NCBI GenBank assembly: GCA_028554755.1
Contig: JAPTOF010000016.1
Span: 13,202,001 to 13,266,000 of the forward strand
Origin: Cordia subcordata
Taxonomy: Eukaryota > Streptophyta > Magnoliopsida > Boraginales > Cordiaceae
DNA length: 64,000 nucleotides
Direction of reading: 5' to 3'
Under the pieces are notes generated by a model. The model saw only the letters and a list, made by a program, of their open reading frames with translations. It ran no database searches and was not told the DNA's origin. This document shows positions 34,524 to 45,720 of this stretch, piece by piece (position 1 is the stretch's first letter; each line of letters begins with the position of its first letter). The translations under genes and the position numbers were made by a program.

Positions 34524-36370
34524 TGATTGTGCTTTTTCGATGTAAGCCTTAAAAGACCCACAAGCATACGAATCGTGTAGAATTGTACAAGTGCGAGTGT
34601 CGAACCACAGCAAGGCATAAATTTGTGGAAGAAATTCTATGCTAGCGTGCTCTAGAAGAAGCTTAAAAAGAAGACCTGGACTAATATGTTTTTGTAATTT
34701 TTGAATTTTTGGGAGCTAAGGAAAAAAGATGAAAGACTACACTATAAATGCACTAAGGAAAAGAAGGAAAGAACTAAGCTAACTTAGGGGATTGAAACAA
34801 GGAAAAGATGATTGGGTGACCTACACTTGCGAATAAGTGATTTAGCGCCTCTATGCTAAGGGATCTGGGGATTGGTTTTTGATATTAAGCTTCTAAAACT
34901 AAGCAACTAACTAGTGTCCTAATTACACCCCAGGACTCGGTGCGGGTTCGTCCCTAAGCGTGCACACTTAGAGCTATGGCATCATCCTTGTGTACTTAAG
35001 GCTGTAGGAGGGACTAAGAAGCTAGCTAGGTGCCCTAGAACAATCCTACCCTAGTTCCTAAATCATTAGCTGGATTTAAAGCTAGACCTAGGTTCGTAGG
35101 GTCGACTAAGCCTACCTGGACTCTTATTAGCTGGATTTAAAGCTAAAAGGGACTCGACCTAGACTAGTCCTAACTTATGTACCATTATTCTAGGGATAAT
35201 AAAGCAGATTAATACCTAGTAAGTGCAGTCCTACATGTTCTAAGGCAAGGCGTTGTGAATAGGACATCCTATCCATAAGACAAGCACAAGCGAGTTTGAT
35301 TTACGCCATTGAAAGCATTCAAGTATCAACATGTAGCATTGATTGAGCAAATATTCACTATAAGGCATATTTCATACTCATATAGACGTGAATAGAATCA
35401 ACCCACTTCATAATATCTATAATCACACACATAGACATGCATAATTTGAGGATTAGAAGTGTTCAATAGCAAATACAACCCAATCTATATACATACAACT
35501 CATTCAAGCATTAAATTAAACACATGCACATAAATTGATATAAAGCTTCTACAAATAAGAACAAAGCATGTATATATATAATCCAATAAAATCCCATAAA
35601 AAAGAGCATATATATCATCCCATTACACAAGTTAGGTACCCTAAATCATCTACTCAAGCATGAAGTAAATGAGAATGAAAGAGGTTAAAGAAATCTCCCT
35701 TTTTATCCTCTTTTGTCTCTTTACCAACTTGATCAAATCTTCAGCAAGTAGTGTTTGAATCCTCCAAAATTAGCTTAATTTCAAGTGGGTGTGTGTGTTA
35801 GTATATGAATTAGAGGTGGATGAGAATAGGGTTTTGTGTGTGAGAAGTGAGTAAATGTATGGGTCTGTAAAAATTCCCCTTTTAAAAGCTTAAAAATCGA
35901 GTTTTTATAGCATCTGCCATGCACAGCCGGTCGATCGGCTTCTCTCCTTAACTCATTCGTATTTTCAAATAATGCTCTCTAGACTGGCTGGTCGACCTAG
36001 CCGGTGGACCAGCTCTTTAGGGGAACTCGACTAGCAATTTTGTTGACCAACAATTTTTCTAGGTCGACCGGTTTCCTCCAATTGGCCTTCTATTGTCTCT
36101 CTCTTGTCTCGGCCTTCATCACATGACCCATACCTCTTCTATCTTTATCGTCCATCCTCGTTCAAGCTCTGTTTCAACCCTATAGCTTACCTAAGACACA
36201 AAATTAAGCATTTAGTATAGCATTTGACTTAGAAACTCAACTATGTACATTTGCTTACGCTTAAGCCTAACTCTAGTATATGTGCTATCTAATGCATATT
36301 TTAAAGCTCAAGATATCTCTTAAACATAGAAAATTGACAACATAAATACACACAAAAACACAACACATCA
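34524..36370 (-). repeat. 5' LTR of element C
   Basis: Starts TGATGTGTTGTG at 36,370 and ends AGCACAATCA at 34,524 before the primer-binding site. It aligns end to end with 25,358-27,150. A minus-strand TATA-like CTATAAAAAC is at about 35,903-35,912, preceded in U3 by GTCGAC-type palindromes (35,928-36,075). The twin hairpins are at 35,066-35,084 and 35,127-35,146. Confidence 0.9.
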
Positions 36371-37013
36371 ACAGGTCTCATAGACCTAATTGTTGATAGT
36401 AGAGTAAGGAATGAGGTTCACACTGGACCCTAAATCTAATAAAGCATGATCAATCTAGGTTTCTCTTATCCTACAAAGGATGGTGAAAGCTCTGAGGTCA
36501 CTCAACTTGGGCGGAAGGCCCACTGTAAAAATGCTACTCACCTTCTCAGTGAGCTTCAACTTCTTTGGCATAGTCGAGGCTCTATGTTTCCTCACGCAAA
36601 TATCCTTAAAGAACTTAGAGTAGGAAGGAATAGAACGGACTGCATCTATCAAGGAAAGATTGACTTTAAGGTCTTTAATATGCTCTAAGACCTTGAGAAA
36701 CCTAGTATCCTTACTAGGTAATAGCCTCTCTAAGATAGATGGGAATGGAACTCTAGGTGCAACATCTCTAGACTCATGGGAATCATTAATGGGCTGCTTT
36801 CCCTCTCTATATGGGTGGGAAGTACTACTCGAAAGTACTACTCTCAGCATGGTCTCCACCGACTCTACTCTCTTAGCAAGAAAATCTCTCTATGATCCCT
36901 CTCAATAGGGCTATGCTCGGGCTTTCTAGGCTCTAAAGGACCACTAAGTGCAAGCATTGCATATTCAACTCCTATTCTATTATCCACTATCCTACGACTC
37001 CTAAGAGTGGTAA
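36371..37013 (-). mobile_element. Element D, segment 2 (gag linker and protease start)
   Basis: The 134-codon frame 36,859-36,455 carries SRDVAPRVPFPSILERL, KDLKVNLSLIDAV, IPSYSKFFKDICVRKH and KLSDLRAFTILCRIRET. Frame 37,050-36,865 adds the TLRSRRIVDNRIG block, but its first residues come from antisense LTR E. The segment lies between C (ends 36,370) and solo LTR E (starts 37,014) and is broken by both. Confidence 0.75.
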
Positions 37014-38903
37014 TGATGTGTTGTGATTTTGTGTGTGTTTGCATTGTCATTTACTTATATTTTAGAGGTGTTGAGTGCTCATAATGATGTATTAGTGTAG
37101 TGCTTTTGATAGGAATAGGCTTAAGCGTGAACAAATGTGCATATTGAGTTTAAGAGATAAATTGCTACACTAATTGCTTGTTTTCAATGATTTAGGTGAA
37201 CTTTGGGTTAAGATCAAGATTGGACGATGAAAGGTGATGAAGATGGGAAATGCACGGGCCTAAGAGAGAAGACAAAGGCCGAAAAGATAAAGAATAGAGG
37301 AATAAAGTCAGCCGGACGACCAAGGAAGAAGCCGGTCGACCGGCCACTCCAGAGAGGTGCCAAAAACAGCCGGACGACCCCCCTTTCAGAGCCGGTCGAC
37401 TGGCTAGGTCGACCGGCCACTCCAGAGAGCATCATTAAAAAGCCGATCGAGTACTCCAGAGGCCGGTCGACCTAGACGGTCGACCCGCAATTTGCTAAGA
37501 ACCTATAAATAGGGCTCGATTCTACAAAAAAAAGGGGGACTTTTTGATAGATTAACACACACTTCACATCTAAAATTCTCACACACTTAACCCTAGATCC
37601 CACCCACTTCACACACACTTTTCACACATTTCTCACTAAGAACCAAGCTTGATTTGGAGGGTTCAAACATTTTGGAATCAAGTTTGCTCAAAAGCTTTGT
37701 ACAAGATTAGCTAGGATGAAAGGGAAGCTTCATTATCTCTCTTTCATTCTATTTCCTATTATGATTGAGTAGACTTGTGTAGGGTAATTTAACTTATGTA
37801 ATGGGTTAACTATATACTCTTATGATATGGGATATGATGCTGTATATATATATACATGTTTCGAATTGTCTTGTTCAAATGGGTATTTTCTCATTCATGT
37901 CTAAATGTTTGATAAAATGCCTAGATGAGTAACATGTGTATAAATTGAAGTTTGTTTGTTACTAAGCAAATCTAATCCATGTTATAATCATGTCTATGTG
38001 CTTATATGTGGATGTTATGAAGTGGGTAATGCTTTTATTCATGTCTATATGTATATTTGCATGCCTAGTAACAAGCATAACTTCAATAACGCATACGTGT
38101 TGGTTGTTAATTATTTCTAATGGTGTGAACTGAACATGACGATGTTTGGTAGTTGAATAGGTTCCATTATTCACGTGCACCTTGGCCTTGAACATGTATG
38201 AACGCACTAGCAAGTCAAATCCTACTGTAGTGACCTTAGAATGACGAAGTATAACTTAGGGCTAGTCTAGGCCGAGTCTCCTTTGGCTTTAAATCCAGCC
38301 AATAGGTTTCCGGATAGGTTTAATCGACCTTAGCAACACTAGGTCTTGGCTTTAAATCCAGCCAAAGGTTTAGGTACTAAGGTAGGTTCATTCTAAGCCA
38401 CCTAGGAAGTTAGTTAGTCGCTCTTGAGGCCCTAGGTCATAAGGACCACGCCGTAGCTCTAGGAGGTGCCGCCTAGGGGCGGACCCGCACTGAGTCCTAG
38501 GGGGAAATTAGGACACTAACTAGCAACCTAGTTAAGAGCACTCATGATAGTTAGCCATCATTCCTTAATCCCATAGCAGTTGAGTATAGAATTACCCATT
38601 CATAAGTCGAAGTCACCCTAACCCCTTCTCAAGTGTTAGTTCTCTCTTGAACAACTTGTGTTCCCATTTTTTATATTCATAGTTTAGTTTTATTTCTTTT
38701 ACCTAGAGCTCCCGATAATCCAAAACCCTAAAAATATGTCTAGTTTAGACCTTTCTTTTTGGCACTTTCTAGAACACCAAGCATAGAATTCACTCACATT
38801 ATTCACGCCTCCCTGTGGTTCGACACCCGCACTTGTATACACTATATTGCACGATCCGTACACTTGCGGGTCTTTTAGAGCTTGTTCTCGAAAGACGACA
38901 CCA
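37014..38903 (+). mobile_element. Solo LTR E with 5-bp target duplication
   Basis: A single 1,890-bp LTR starts TGATGTGTTGTG and ends GACGACACCA, flanked on both sides by GGTAA (37,009-37,013 and 38,904-38,908). No internal region is present. The gag linker of D reads through when the LTR and one GGTAA are removed. Solo LTRs arise by recombination between the two LTRs of one element. Features in order: GTCGAC palindrome modules at 37,331-37,490, TATA box CTATAAATAG at about 37,503-37,512, hairpins at 38,283-38,302 and 38,346-38,365, and the U5 end. Its palindromes and hairpins are among the best preserved here, suggesting a fairly young insertion. Confidence 0.92.
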
Positions 38904-38929
38904 GGTAATAGCTGGCCTAAGCCTGAGGG

Positions 38930-40500
38930 GAACAAGTGGCATCAATGGAGGAACAGGACTAGACTTTAGGGTTCACCTTTAGCTAGGAAGGCAACTTCCT
39001 GGGGTCTCGAGTGTTCACCTAAGTAGGATACTGTCCTGACTGACCATTTACCCTAGCTTGAAGACTATCTAACTGCTACTGCTACCTCTAAAACACCTGA
39101 ATAAGGAGATTTAACTTCTTATCATTATGGGACTGAGGAGCAGGTGTAGATTATGTAGAAGTGCTGGGACGAGTAGTGTAGGAAATGCCTTACGCTGAGC
39201 AACACTAGGAAGCCTAGCCTAATTAATATGGTCAAACCGGTGGTTTAGCAGGACGGGGTTTCTACTGGAGTGAAGCCTAGGGCTAGAAATAGAAAGACTC
39301 GTGCTAACCTTGTCTCCAAGAAAATTTAAGGTTGTCCCTCCAACCCAGATTGTAAGTGTTAGAGTACGGGTAATACTCATAGGAATAACCTTGGGTAGCA
39401 CACACTTGCTCCTACATGAAATCGGGAAACTGGGGGCTAAGGGGCAAGCTACAATCTTGTGAGATAACTTGAAAAAGAAAGCACACACTTCAACTACCAA
39501 CAGGGTAGACGACGAACCTATGAAATTAGCTCTACAACTTCGAGAGGAAAGAGTCAAAGAGATGAATTGGTCTAATTTGTTTGTTAGGGCCTCTACCTTA
39601 GCGGGAAAATAGGAAGAAACACCAACCTCATGAACACCTCTAATATTAACTCCTCGACTAGACATATCCATAGCAGTGTTCTGAAAGGAGTTCTCAACTA
39701 ACAAATCCATTTTCTCCCATGCTGCCTCACTCGGTCTCAAATTATAAAATCTACCACCGAATGCTGCATTAATCATCATTCTATTTTGCTTATTCAATCC
39801 TCTAAAAAAATATTGAAGAAGGTCATACACATCATACCTATGATGACGACATTGCCTAAGAAGTTCATTGAACCTCTTCTAAGCTTCATGAAAGGTCTCA
39901 AAATCATGTTGGGAGAAAGTCATAATCGAAGCCCTAAGGTTGGTAGTCTTATCCATCGAAAAGAATTTTTGGTAGAACCTAAGCTAGAGCTCTTCCCAAG
40001 ATATAATACAACTACTTGGTAAAGAATGATACCATGCCCTAGCCTTATCCTTAAGAGAAAATGGGAACAACTTGAGGTGAATGACCTCTTAAGACATGTT
40101 AAAGAAGTGAAAGGTGAAACCCATCTCTACAAAGTCCATGATGTGGGACTCTTATTGCTCTTCTCATAGAAGGAAGGGAGTATAGCTAACATGCTAGGCT
40201 TAATATTGAAATTTGCGTCCCTTAACCTCAAAACATGGATAGCCAAGTTAGGCTCGAATGCGTTGGGAACAAAGAATTGCCTAAGCATGAACTCATCATC
40301 TATGGTTGGGTTTGACCTATGGGGCTCTTGCCTAAAATGCTCTTGGGCTTGAGGATGCCCATGGTGATCATATGGTGGAATAGGAATCATAGGAGGAATC
40401 TAATGAGAAATCGGAGGATTATTGGGATCATCCATCTCTTCTAGAAGCTTCTTAATATTCCTAATGATGTACAATCCTATCGGGTTTGGGATAAAGTGGA
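38930..40500 (-). pseudogene. gag: gag relic of element D
   Basis: Frame 40,390-40,127 covers the proline/histidine-rich segment and a start of the gag domain (LAIHVLRLRDANFNIKPSMLA). Frame 39,830-39,219 (203 codons) continues with DLLQYFFRGLNKQNRMM, EKMDLLVENSFQNTAMD and VEALTNKLDQFISL. The knuckle is ruined (CAFFFKLSHKIVAC). Near 40,140 a stretch after NKSP is missing relative to elements 1 and C. Between 39,218 and 38,930 only fragments match. Confidence 0.7.
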
Positions 40501-40849
40501 ATTAGGGGATTCCTAAGTGATCGCCTACCAAGCATACAACACTATCTTAGCTTCAGCCACTTCAACCCCCAAGACTTCAAAGTTTCCTAAATCTACAGCA
40601 ACAAAGCCACAAACCTATGGGGTCTACTACAAACAAAAAGCAAACACAAAATAAGAAATCTAAATAAACAAAACTAAAAGCAAAGCAAGATAAATAACTA
40701 CTAAACCAAGCTATCGAAACAAAAAACAAGATAAGAAAGTACCAAAACAAACTAACTAGGTAAAGCAAAACAAACAATTAAAGCAATTACTAAAACAAAC
40801 AATTAAAGCAATTACTAAAACACACAAGCAAAGAACACAAACCACCGTG

Positions 40850-40869
40850 CCTCCCCGGCAACAACACCA
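40850..40869 (-). other. Primer-binding site of element D (tRNA-Asp type)
   Basis: The minus strand reads TGGTGTTGTTGCCGGGGAGG, a drifted complement of tRNA-Asp(GTC), set off from the LTR by AGTTCT. Confidence 0.75.
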
Positions 40870-40875
40870 AGAACT

Positions 40876-42710
40876 TGATTGTCTCTAACTAAGCAAGCCA
40901 AAAGACTCACAAGTGCACGGATTGGTGCAGTATAGTGTGTGCGAGAATAGGTGTTGAACCATAGCAAGGCTAATCATGAAAAGGATTCTATGTTTGTGTC
41001 CTAGAAAGTGTCTAAAAGAAAACCTAAACTAACCATATTTTTGGGATTTTTGGATTTAACGGGAGCTCAAACTAAAGGAAATAAAACTATATTATGGGAG
41101 ATGGGAATTGAAGACGGGAGAAACAAACTATCCTAGAAGGAACTAATAATTGGAATGGGTTAGGGTGACTTTAACTTGCCAATGAGTGATTAGATACTCA
41201 ATGCTATGGGATTATGGGAGATGGCTTAACTAAGGGTCACCCTTAGCTAAGTTACTAACTAGTTTACTAATTTCTCCCTAGGACTCGGTCCATCCCTAGG
41301 TGGTGCCTCCTAGAGCTGCGGGTGCTTATTATGACCTAAGGCCATAGGATTGACTAACTAGCTTCCTAGGTGACCTAGAATCAACCTACTTTAGTACCTA
41401 AACCATTGGCTGGGTTTAAAGCCAAAACCTAGTGTCACTAAGGTTGACTAAACCTACCCAAAAACCTATTGGTTGGGTTTAAAGCCAAATGAGACTCGAT
41501 CTAAGCTAGCCTTAAGTTAAGCATCATTATTCTAGGGTCGCTATAGCAGGATTTGACTTATTAGTGCATTAATACATGTTCTAAGCTTAGGTGTTTTATG
41601 GATATAGAGACCTATTCAACTTTCAAATATCGTCATGCTTAGATTACACCATTTAAAGCAACGATGAACCAACATGTATGCATTATTGAAATCATATTCA
41701 CTACTAGGTATGCAAACATACACATAAACATAACATAAGTAATACCCACTTTAGACAATCTACATAGAAACATATAGACATGATTATAGAATGGATTATA
41801 AGTGTTTAGTAGTAAACAAACATCAATTTATACATATATTACTCAAATAGGCATATTATCAAACACCTAGGCATGTATTGAATAATAGCCATTAAAATAA
41901 GAAAAACAAAGTATGTATATATTAAGCCATCAAATCCCATAATATAAGAGTATATAATCAACCTATTACACAAGCTAAATCACCCTAAAATAGATCTATT
42001 CAAACATAACAGAAAAGACGATAAAAAGGGGATTAGAAAGCTTTCCTTTCATCCTTGCAATTTTAACACAATCCTTGAGTAAATCCACAATCCAAAGTTG
42101 TTAAAATCCCTCAAAGTAGCTTGAATCCAAGTGGAAAGTGTGTAAAAGAGTGTGTAAGGTAGGTGAGCTAAGGTTTTGTGTGTGTAAAAACTGGGTGTGA
42201 AGTGCGCATGAATAGATGATTCATAAATGCTAAAAATTGGGCCTCATTTATAGGCCTCAGTGTTACTACCGGTCGACCTTACTGGCTAACCGATAACAGG
42301 AGGGTCAATCGGTTCTTTGAACTGCTCTCTAGAATAACTGGTAGGCTCAGTCGTAATAGTCTTCTATTCTCCGAATTTGTCGGTTGACCTTACTAGTCAG
42401 CTGGTAGCCTTTGGGGTTCGACCATTTCTTCAAGCTATTTCAAATCTCCATTTGCTTTTAGCCTTTATGCCACACCTTCTATCTTCATCAATCATCATCT
42501 TTTAAGCTCGTCATTAACCGATGACTCACTTAAATCATAAAAAATGAGCACTTATGTGTAGTGTTTATCTATTAAACTCAACTATGTACTATTATCTTCA
42601 TTTAAGCATAATTCTACCATATGTACTACACTAATGTCACTTTACAAGCACGAAGCACCTCAAAAACATATAGAAAATGCAATGCAAACATACAAACTCG
42701 AGACATGTCA
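40876..42710 (-). repeat. 5' LTR of element D
   Basis: On the minus strand it starts TGACATGTCTCGAG at 42,710 and ends GAGACAATCA at 40,876. TATA box CTATAAATG is at about 42,246-42,254. Weak GTCGAC-type motifs are at about 42,270-42,420. Twin hairpins are at about 41,403-41,424 and 41,467-41,488, the second with one mismatch. Confidence 0.8.
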
Positions 42711-42716
42711 TGCCAC

Positions 42717-42735
42717 CTCCTCAGCAACGGTGTCA
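42717..42735 (-). other. Primer-binding site of element G (tRNA-Asp type)
   Basis: The minus strand reads TGACACCGTTGCTGAGGAGG after the spacer AGTTTT. It is the only internal part of G visible here; element D begins at the next bases (42,710 downward). Confidence 0.7.
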
Positions 42736-42741
42736 AAAACT

Positions 42742-44365
42742 TGATGTTGTTTTAAACCCGTAAATGCACAAGTAATGTGTTGAAGCATGCAAGTACGGTC
42801 ATTCTTCCCCAAGGAGGCTACCTTAGTTCGATCTTTATGTGTAAGAGTGCCAAAGACTAACTACATGCATGTGTTGGTATATTGGTCTTTTTGATTGAAG
42901 GGGGCTCTAAAATTAAACCTAAATCTAAACTTAAGCTAATAAAGGAACTAATGTGCCAAGCCATGGAAAAAAAACTCTACAAGGTAGAAGAGGATCTAGG
43001 GTGATTGAGTTGCAACTAGGCTTGGCTATAACAACAATTCGATCTATCTCTAACTTTGATTTGCTTTCTTGAAGGCCTTCACTAACTAACCTTATTATCC
43101 TCTGGAACTAAGTATGAGTCTATCCCTAGGTAGATCTCCCTAGAGTATAGTGTGGTCCTTATGACCTAAAGTTTTCGAGCTTAGTTAGCTAGGTTCTCTT
43201 TGGTGTTGATTAATATCCTACTCAAGAGACTAACCTATTAGTATTATTTCAGACTAGAGATTAGACTCCTTAAACATTAACTAGTGCTAATGGGGTACCT
43301 TTTTAGCATGTTTCAAACTAGTGGTGTACTCCTACCACACTAAGGCATCTATTAAGCATATTAGTCAACACACATTAGTTATAAATAGGGCTCATGCCAT
43401 TAACATGGATTACAGCTAAGGTGAGACCACTAGCGATAGCATTTAAGCACAAAAGTATCACATGCATCTGTACTTAGGCATTTTATCAAACAAATAGACA
43501 TATTCGGTTATCAATGCGTAGACATATTGACTCATGCCATTAATCAACGTAAACAATCCTGTATTAATTGCCACAAATACACACAAATCCTTTATTTATA
43601 GGCCAAATCTAACATACAACATCAATCAACCCAAGATCTAACTCAATTACAGAGTATATTTACAAGAATAAGAAAAGGAAGAAGAAATTCTCTTCTAAAC
43701 CCTTGCTCAACTCTAAAGAAAATCTCTTCAGTCCCTCATTACAAGCTTCAATCCTTGCTTGGTGTGATGTGTGTGGATGGTGTTTTTGGGTGCTGATGAA
43801 GTGGAAAAGGGTTAGAGTTTATTAGGGTTTAAGAAATGATAATTCCACCCTTAAATTTTAGCTGAAATGCGCTATAAATAGACTTGCGCAACTACCGGAA
43901 GACCCTATCGGTCAATCGATACATAAGCATCACTCAGCCGCTAAAATTTACAAAGCTACCAGAACTACCAGAATAGGCTACTGGTCGACTGGTCTTGGAA
44001 TAAGGGTTCGATCGATAGTAGCACATCTTCTTCGTTTTAGCTCTGTTTCACTTCCTTATTCTCTGGTGCTTCTTTCTTAGCCTCGTGCATCATCTAACAT
44101 GCTCCTATCTTGTTCTCGAACATCAAATTTTCATCAATCTTCTTTCAAAATTCTTCATTTAAGCTCAAGCATCAACTTCACCCGAAATACACCTAAGTCA
44201 TGCAATTAGTGCACTTAGTATAGTATTTATGCAATTATTCACCTAATGTACAAGTATTAACAAAGATGCACAAATGATATACTAAATGTACACAAATTTA
44301 AGCTCTAAAACACCCTAAGAAGTGTATGCAAATGCTATATACAAACATACACAAAACACATATCA
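42742..44365 (-). repeat. 5' LTR of element G
   Basis: On the minus strand it starts TGATATGTGTTTTG at 44,365 and ends ACAACATCA at 42,742, followed by a primer-binding site. Its body resembles the LTR of element 3 (12,036-13,853) rather than the others, so G and 3 form a second subfamily. The rest of G is not seen next to it because D starts 31 bases after the LTR. Confidence 0.75.
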
Positions 44366-45720
44366 ATGGTGTGCCCATTATCTTTGTGAAAGTGATAGTA
44401 GTATTTGTTTTTATCCCTCTTATCGGGATTGCCTTCATCTTCTCCAACCATTTAACATCCCAATCAAGCTTGAATGCTACTAGAACTTCGATTCTCGAGA
44501 CATTCAGAGGTGTATAGGTGTTGAACAGCCTCCTAAATCTCTTAGGATTCTCTCTTATTCGTTTCGAATATGCTTGCTCCTGATACGTACCCGATTGCTT
44601 CTACTTATGCTTTGCCTTTGCCTTCCCTGCCTTGTATTCCCTTTCTCGCTCCCTCTTCAATAAGATTACATCTTTTGCCAAAATGTACTTCTCAACCCTA
44701 GCCATTAAGTCGATCAGAGAGGTGGGCTTTTTCCTTGTCAAGTTGCTGGATAGTTTATCATCTTGCATCCCATGTATGAAGACCTCCATTGCTATCGAGT
44801 CTGAGAGGTCAGGCACCCAAAGGGTTGCCTCATTAAACCTCTTAGCAAACACTCAAAGAGTTGCATTGCTTCCTTGCGTCTTGCAGATGACATACACCGA
44901 TGAGCTTAGGTCTATCTTCCCACTAGAAAATTTGTTCATAAAAACTGCTACCAACTGCTTGAACGAATGAATCGAGTGTTTGGGCAACTTGTTATACCAC
45001 ATTCATGCTATACCCAATAATGTTGTAGGGAATGCTTTGCAACGATCCACGTTTATGGCATTGTTAAATAGCATCTTGTGATTAGTCACGGAAATATGAT
45101 CGGATGGATCTACCGATCCTTCATAATAAGGCAACTTGGGAATAACAAAGTCCTTTGGTACCGGCTCTTTGATAATGGCCTCTGACAAAGGACTATTGAC
45201 AAACTCCTCAACATTAAAAACTTGTAAGGGCACTAGTATAGGGACGATTTAGGTATCAACTGTAGCCGTTGTCATGGCTTTAGCGGTAGTGTGACCTTGG
45301 CATTGAGATTCTTCTTGGTAAACAATAGGTTAGGGATAGACAGGGTGTTGTGTGTTGATAGGGATTTTGGGGTTCACACAAGGTGGTGGATTTGTAAAAG
45401 GAAAGGTGTACAGATAAACTGATGGCTTGGCTAATGCAGGAAGATTTGGCTCATGTAGTTTTTTATGTTTACGAACATGTTAGCTATTGTCACCATCTGA
45501 ATTGGCAAGCAAGTTAGTGGTTGCATGTGTTAGGGATTGTGTAGGATGTGAAGTTGATGGAGAAAATGTAAAAGATTCATGAGATGGTAATGGCTAATAT
45601 TTGGGTGGTGATGGTTGGTGGTGTGGCTCTTGTTAATGACTTGCAACGTCTTGTTCTCCATCTGCCCTAGCACAAGATTTGGTGGTGGCTTGACTCGGGG
45701 CTATTGCCATATGAACTCAA
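44366..45720 (-). pseudogene. gag: gag relic of a second Ty3/gypsy lineage (element H)
   Basis: The minus strand shows the retrotransposon gag domain in pieces. Frame 45,233-45,003 has VIPKLPYYEGSVDPSDHI and RCKAFPTTLLGIA. Frame 44,852-44,601 has RFNEATLWVPDLSDSIAMEVFIHGM, RKKPTSLIDLMARVEKYI and KREREREYKAGKAK. In the stretch after this, a +1 reading gives FHKDNGHT, the start of the usual zinc-binding end of this gag type. This is unlike Athila gag and fits the Tat/Ogre-like group. Upstream (45,720-45,240) a proline-rich N-terminal part is broken by stops. Element G cut it off at 44,365. Confidence 0.7.

Larger units (their letters stand above)
25358..36370 (-). mobile_element. Element C: complete Athila-type LTR retrotransposon (11.0 kb)
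   Basis: This is the only element here with both ends. The minus-strand order is 5' LTR (36,370-34,524), primer-binding site (34,517-34,499), gag, protease, RT, RNase H, integrase, post-pol region, polypurine tract (about 27,181-27,151) and 3' LTR (27,150-25,358). It is flanked by ATAGG (25,353-25,357) and ACAGG (36,371-36,375), a 5-bp target duplication with one change. It sits inside the protease gene of element D. All its genes have stops or frameshifts. By eye the LTRs differ at about one base in ten over a 225-base stretch, so the insertion is not recent. Confidence 0.9.
38904..42710 (-). mobile_element. Element D, segment 3 (5' LTR, primer site, gag)
   Basis: The minus-strand order is LTR (42,710-40,876), primer-binding site (40,869-40,850), A-rich leader and gag to 38,904, where solo LTR E interrupts it. 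Its upstream neighbour at 42,711 is the primer-binding site of element G, so D was inserted immediately behind G's 5' LTR. Confidence 0.8.
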
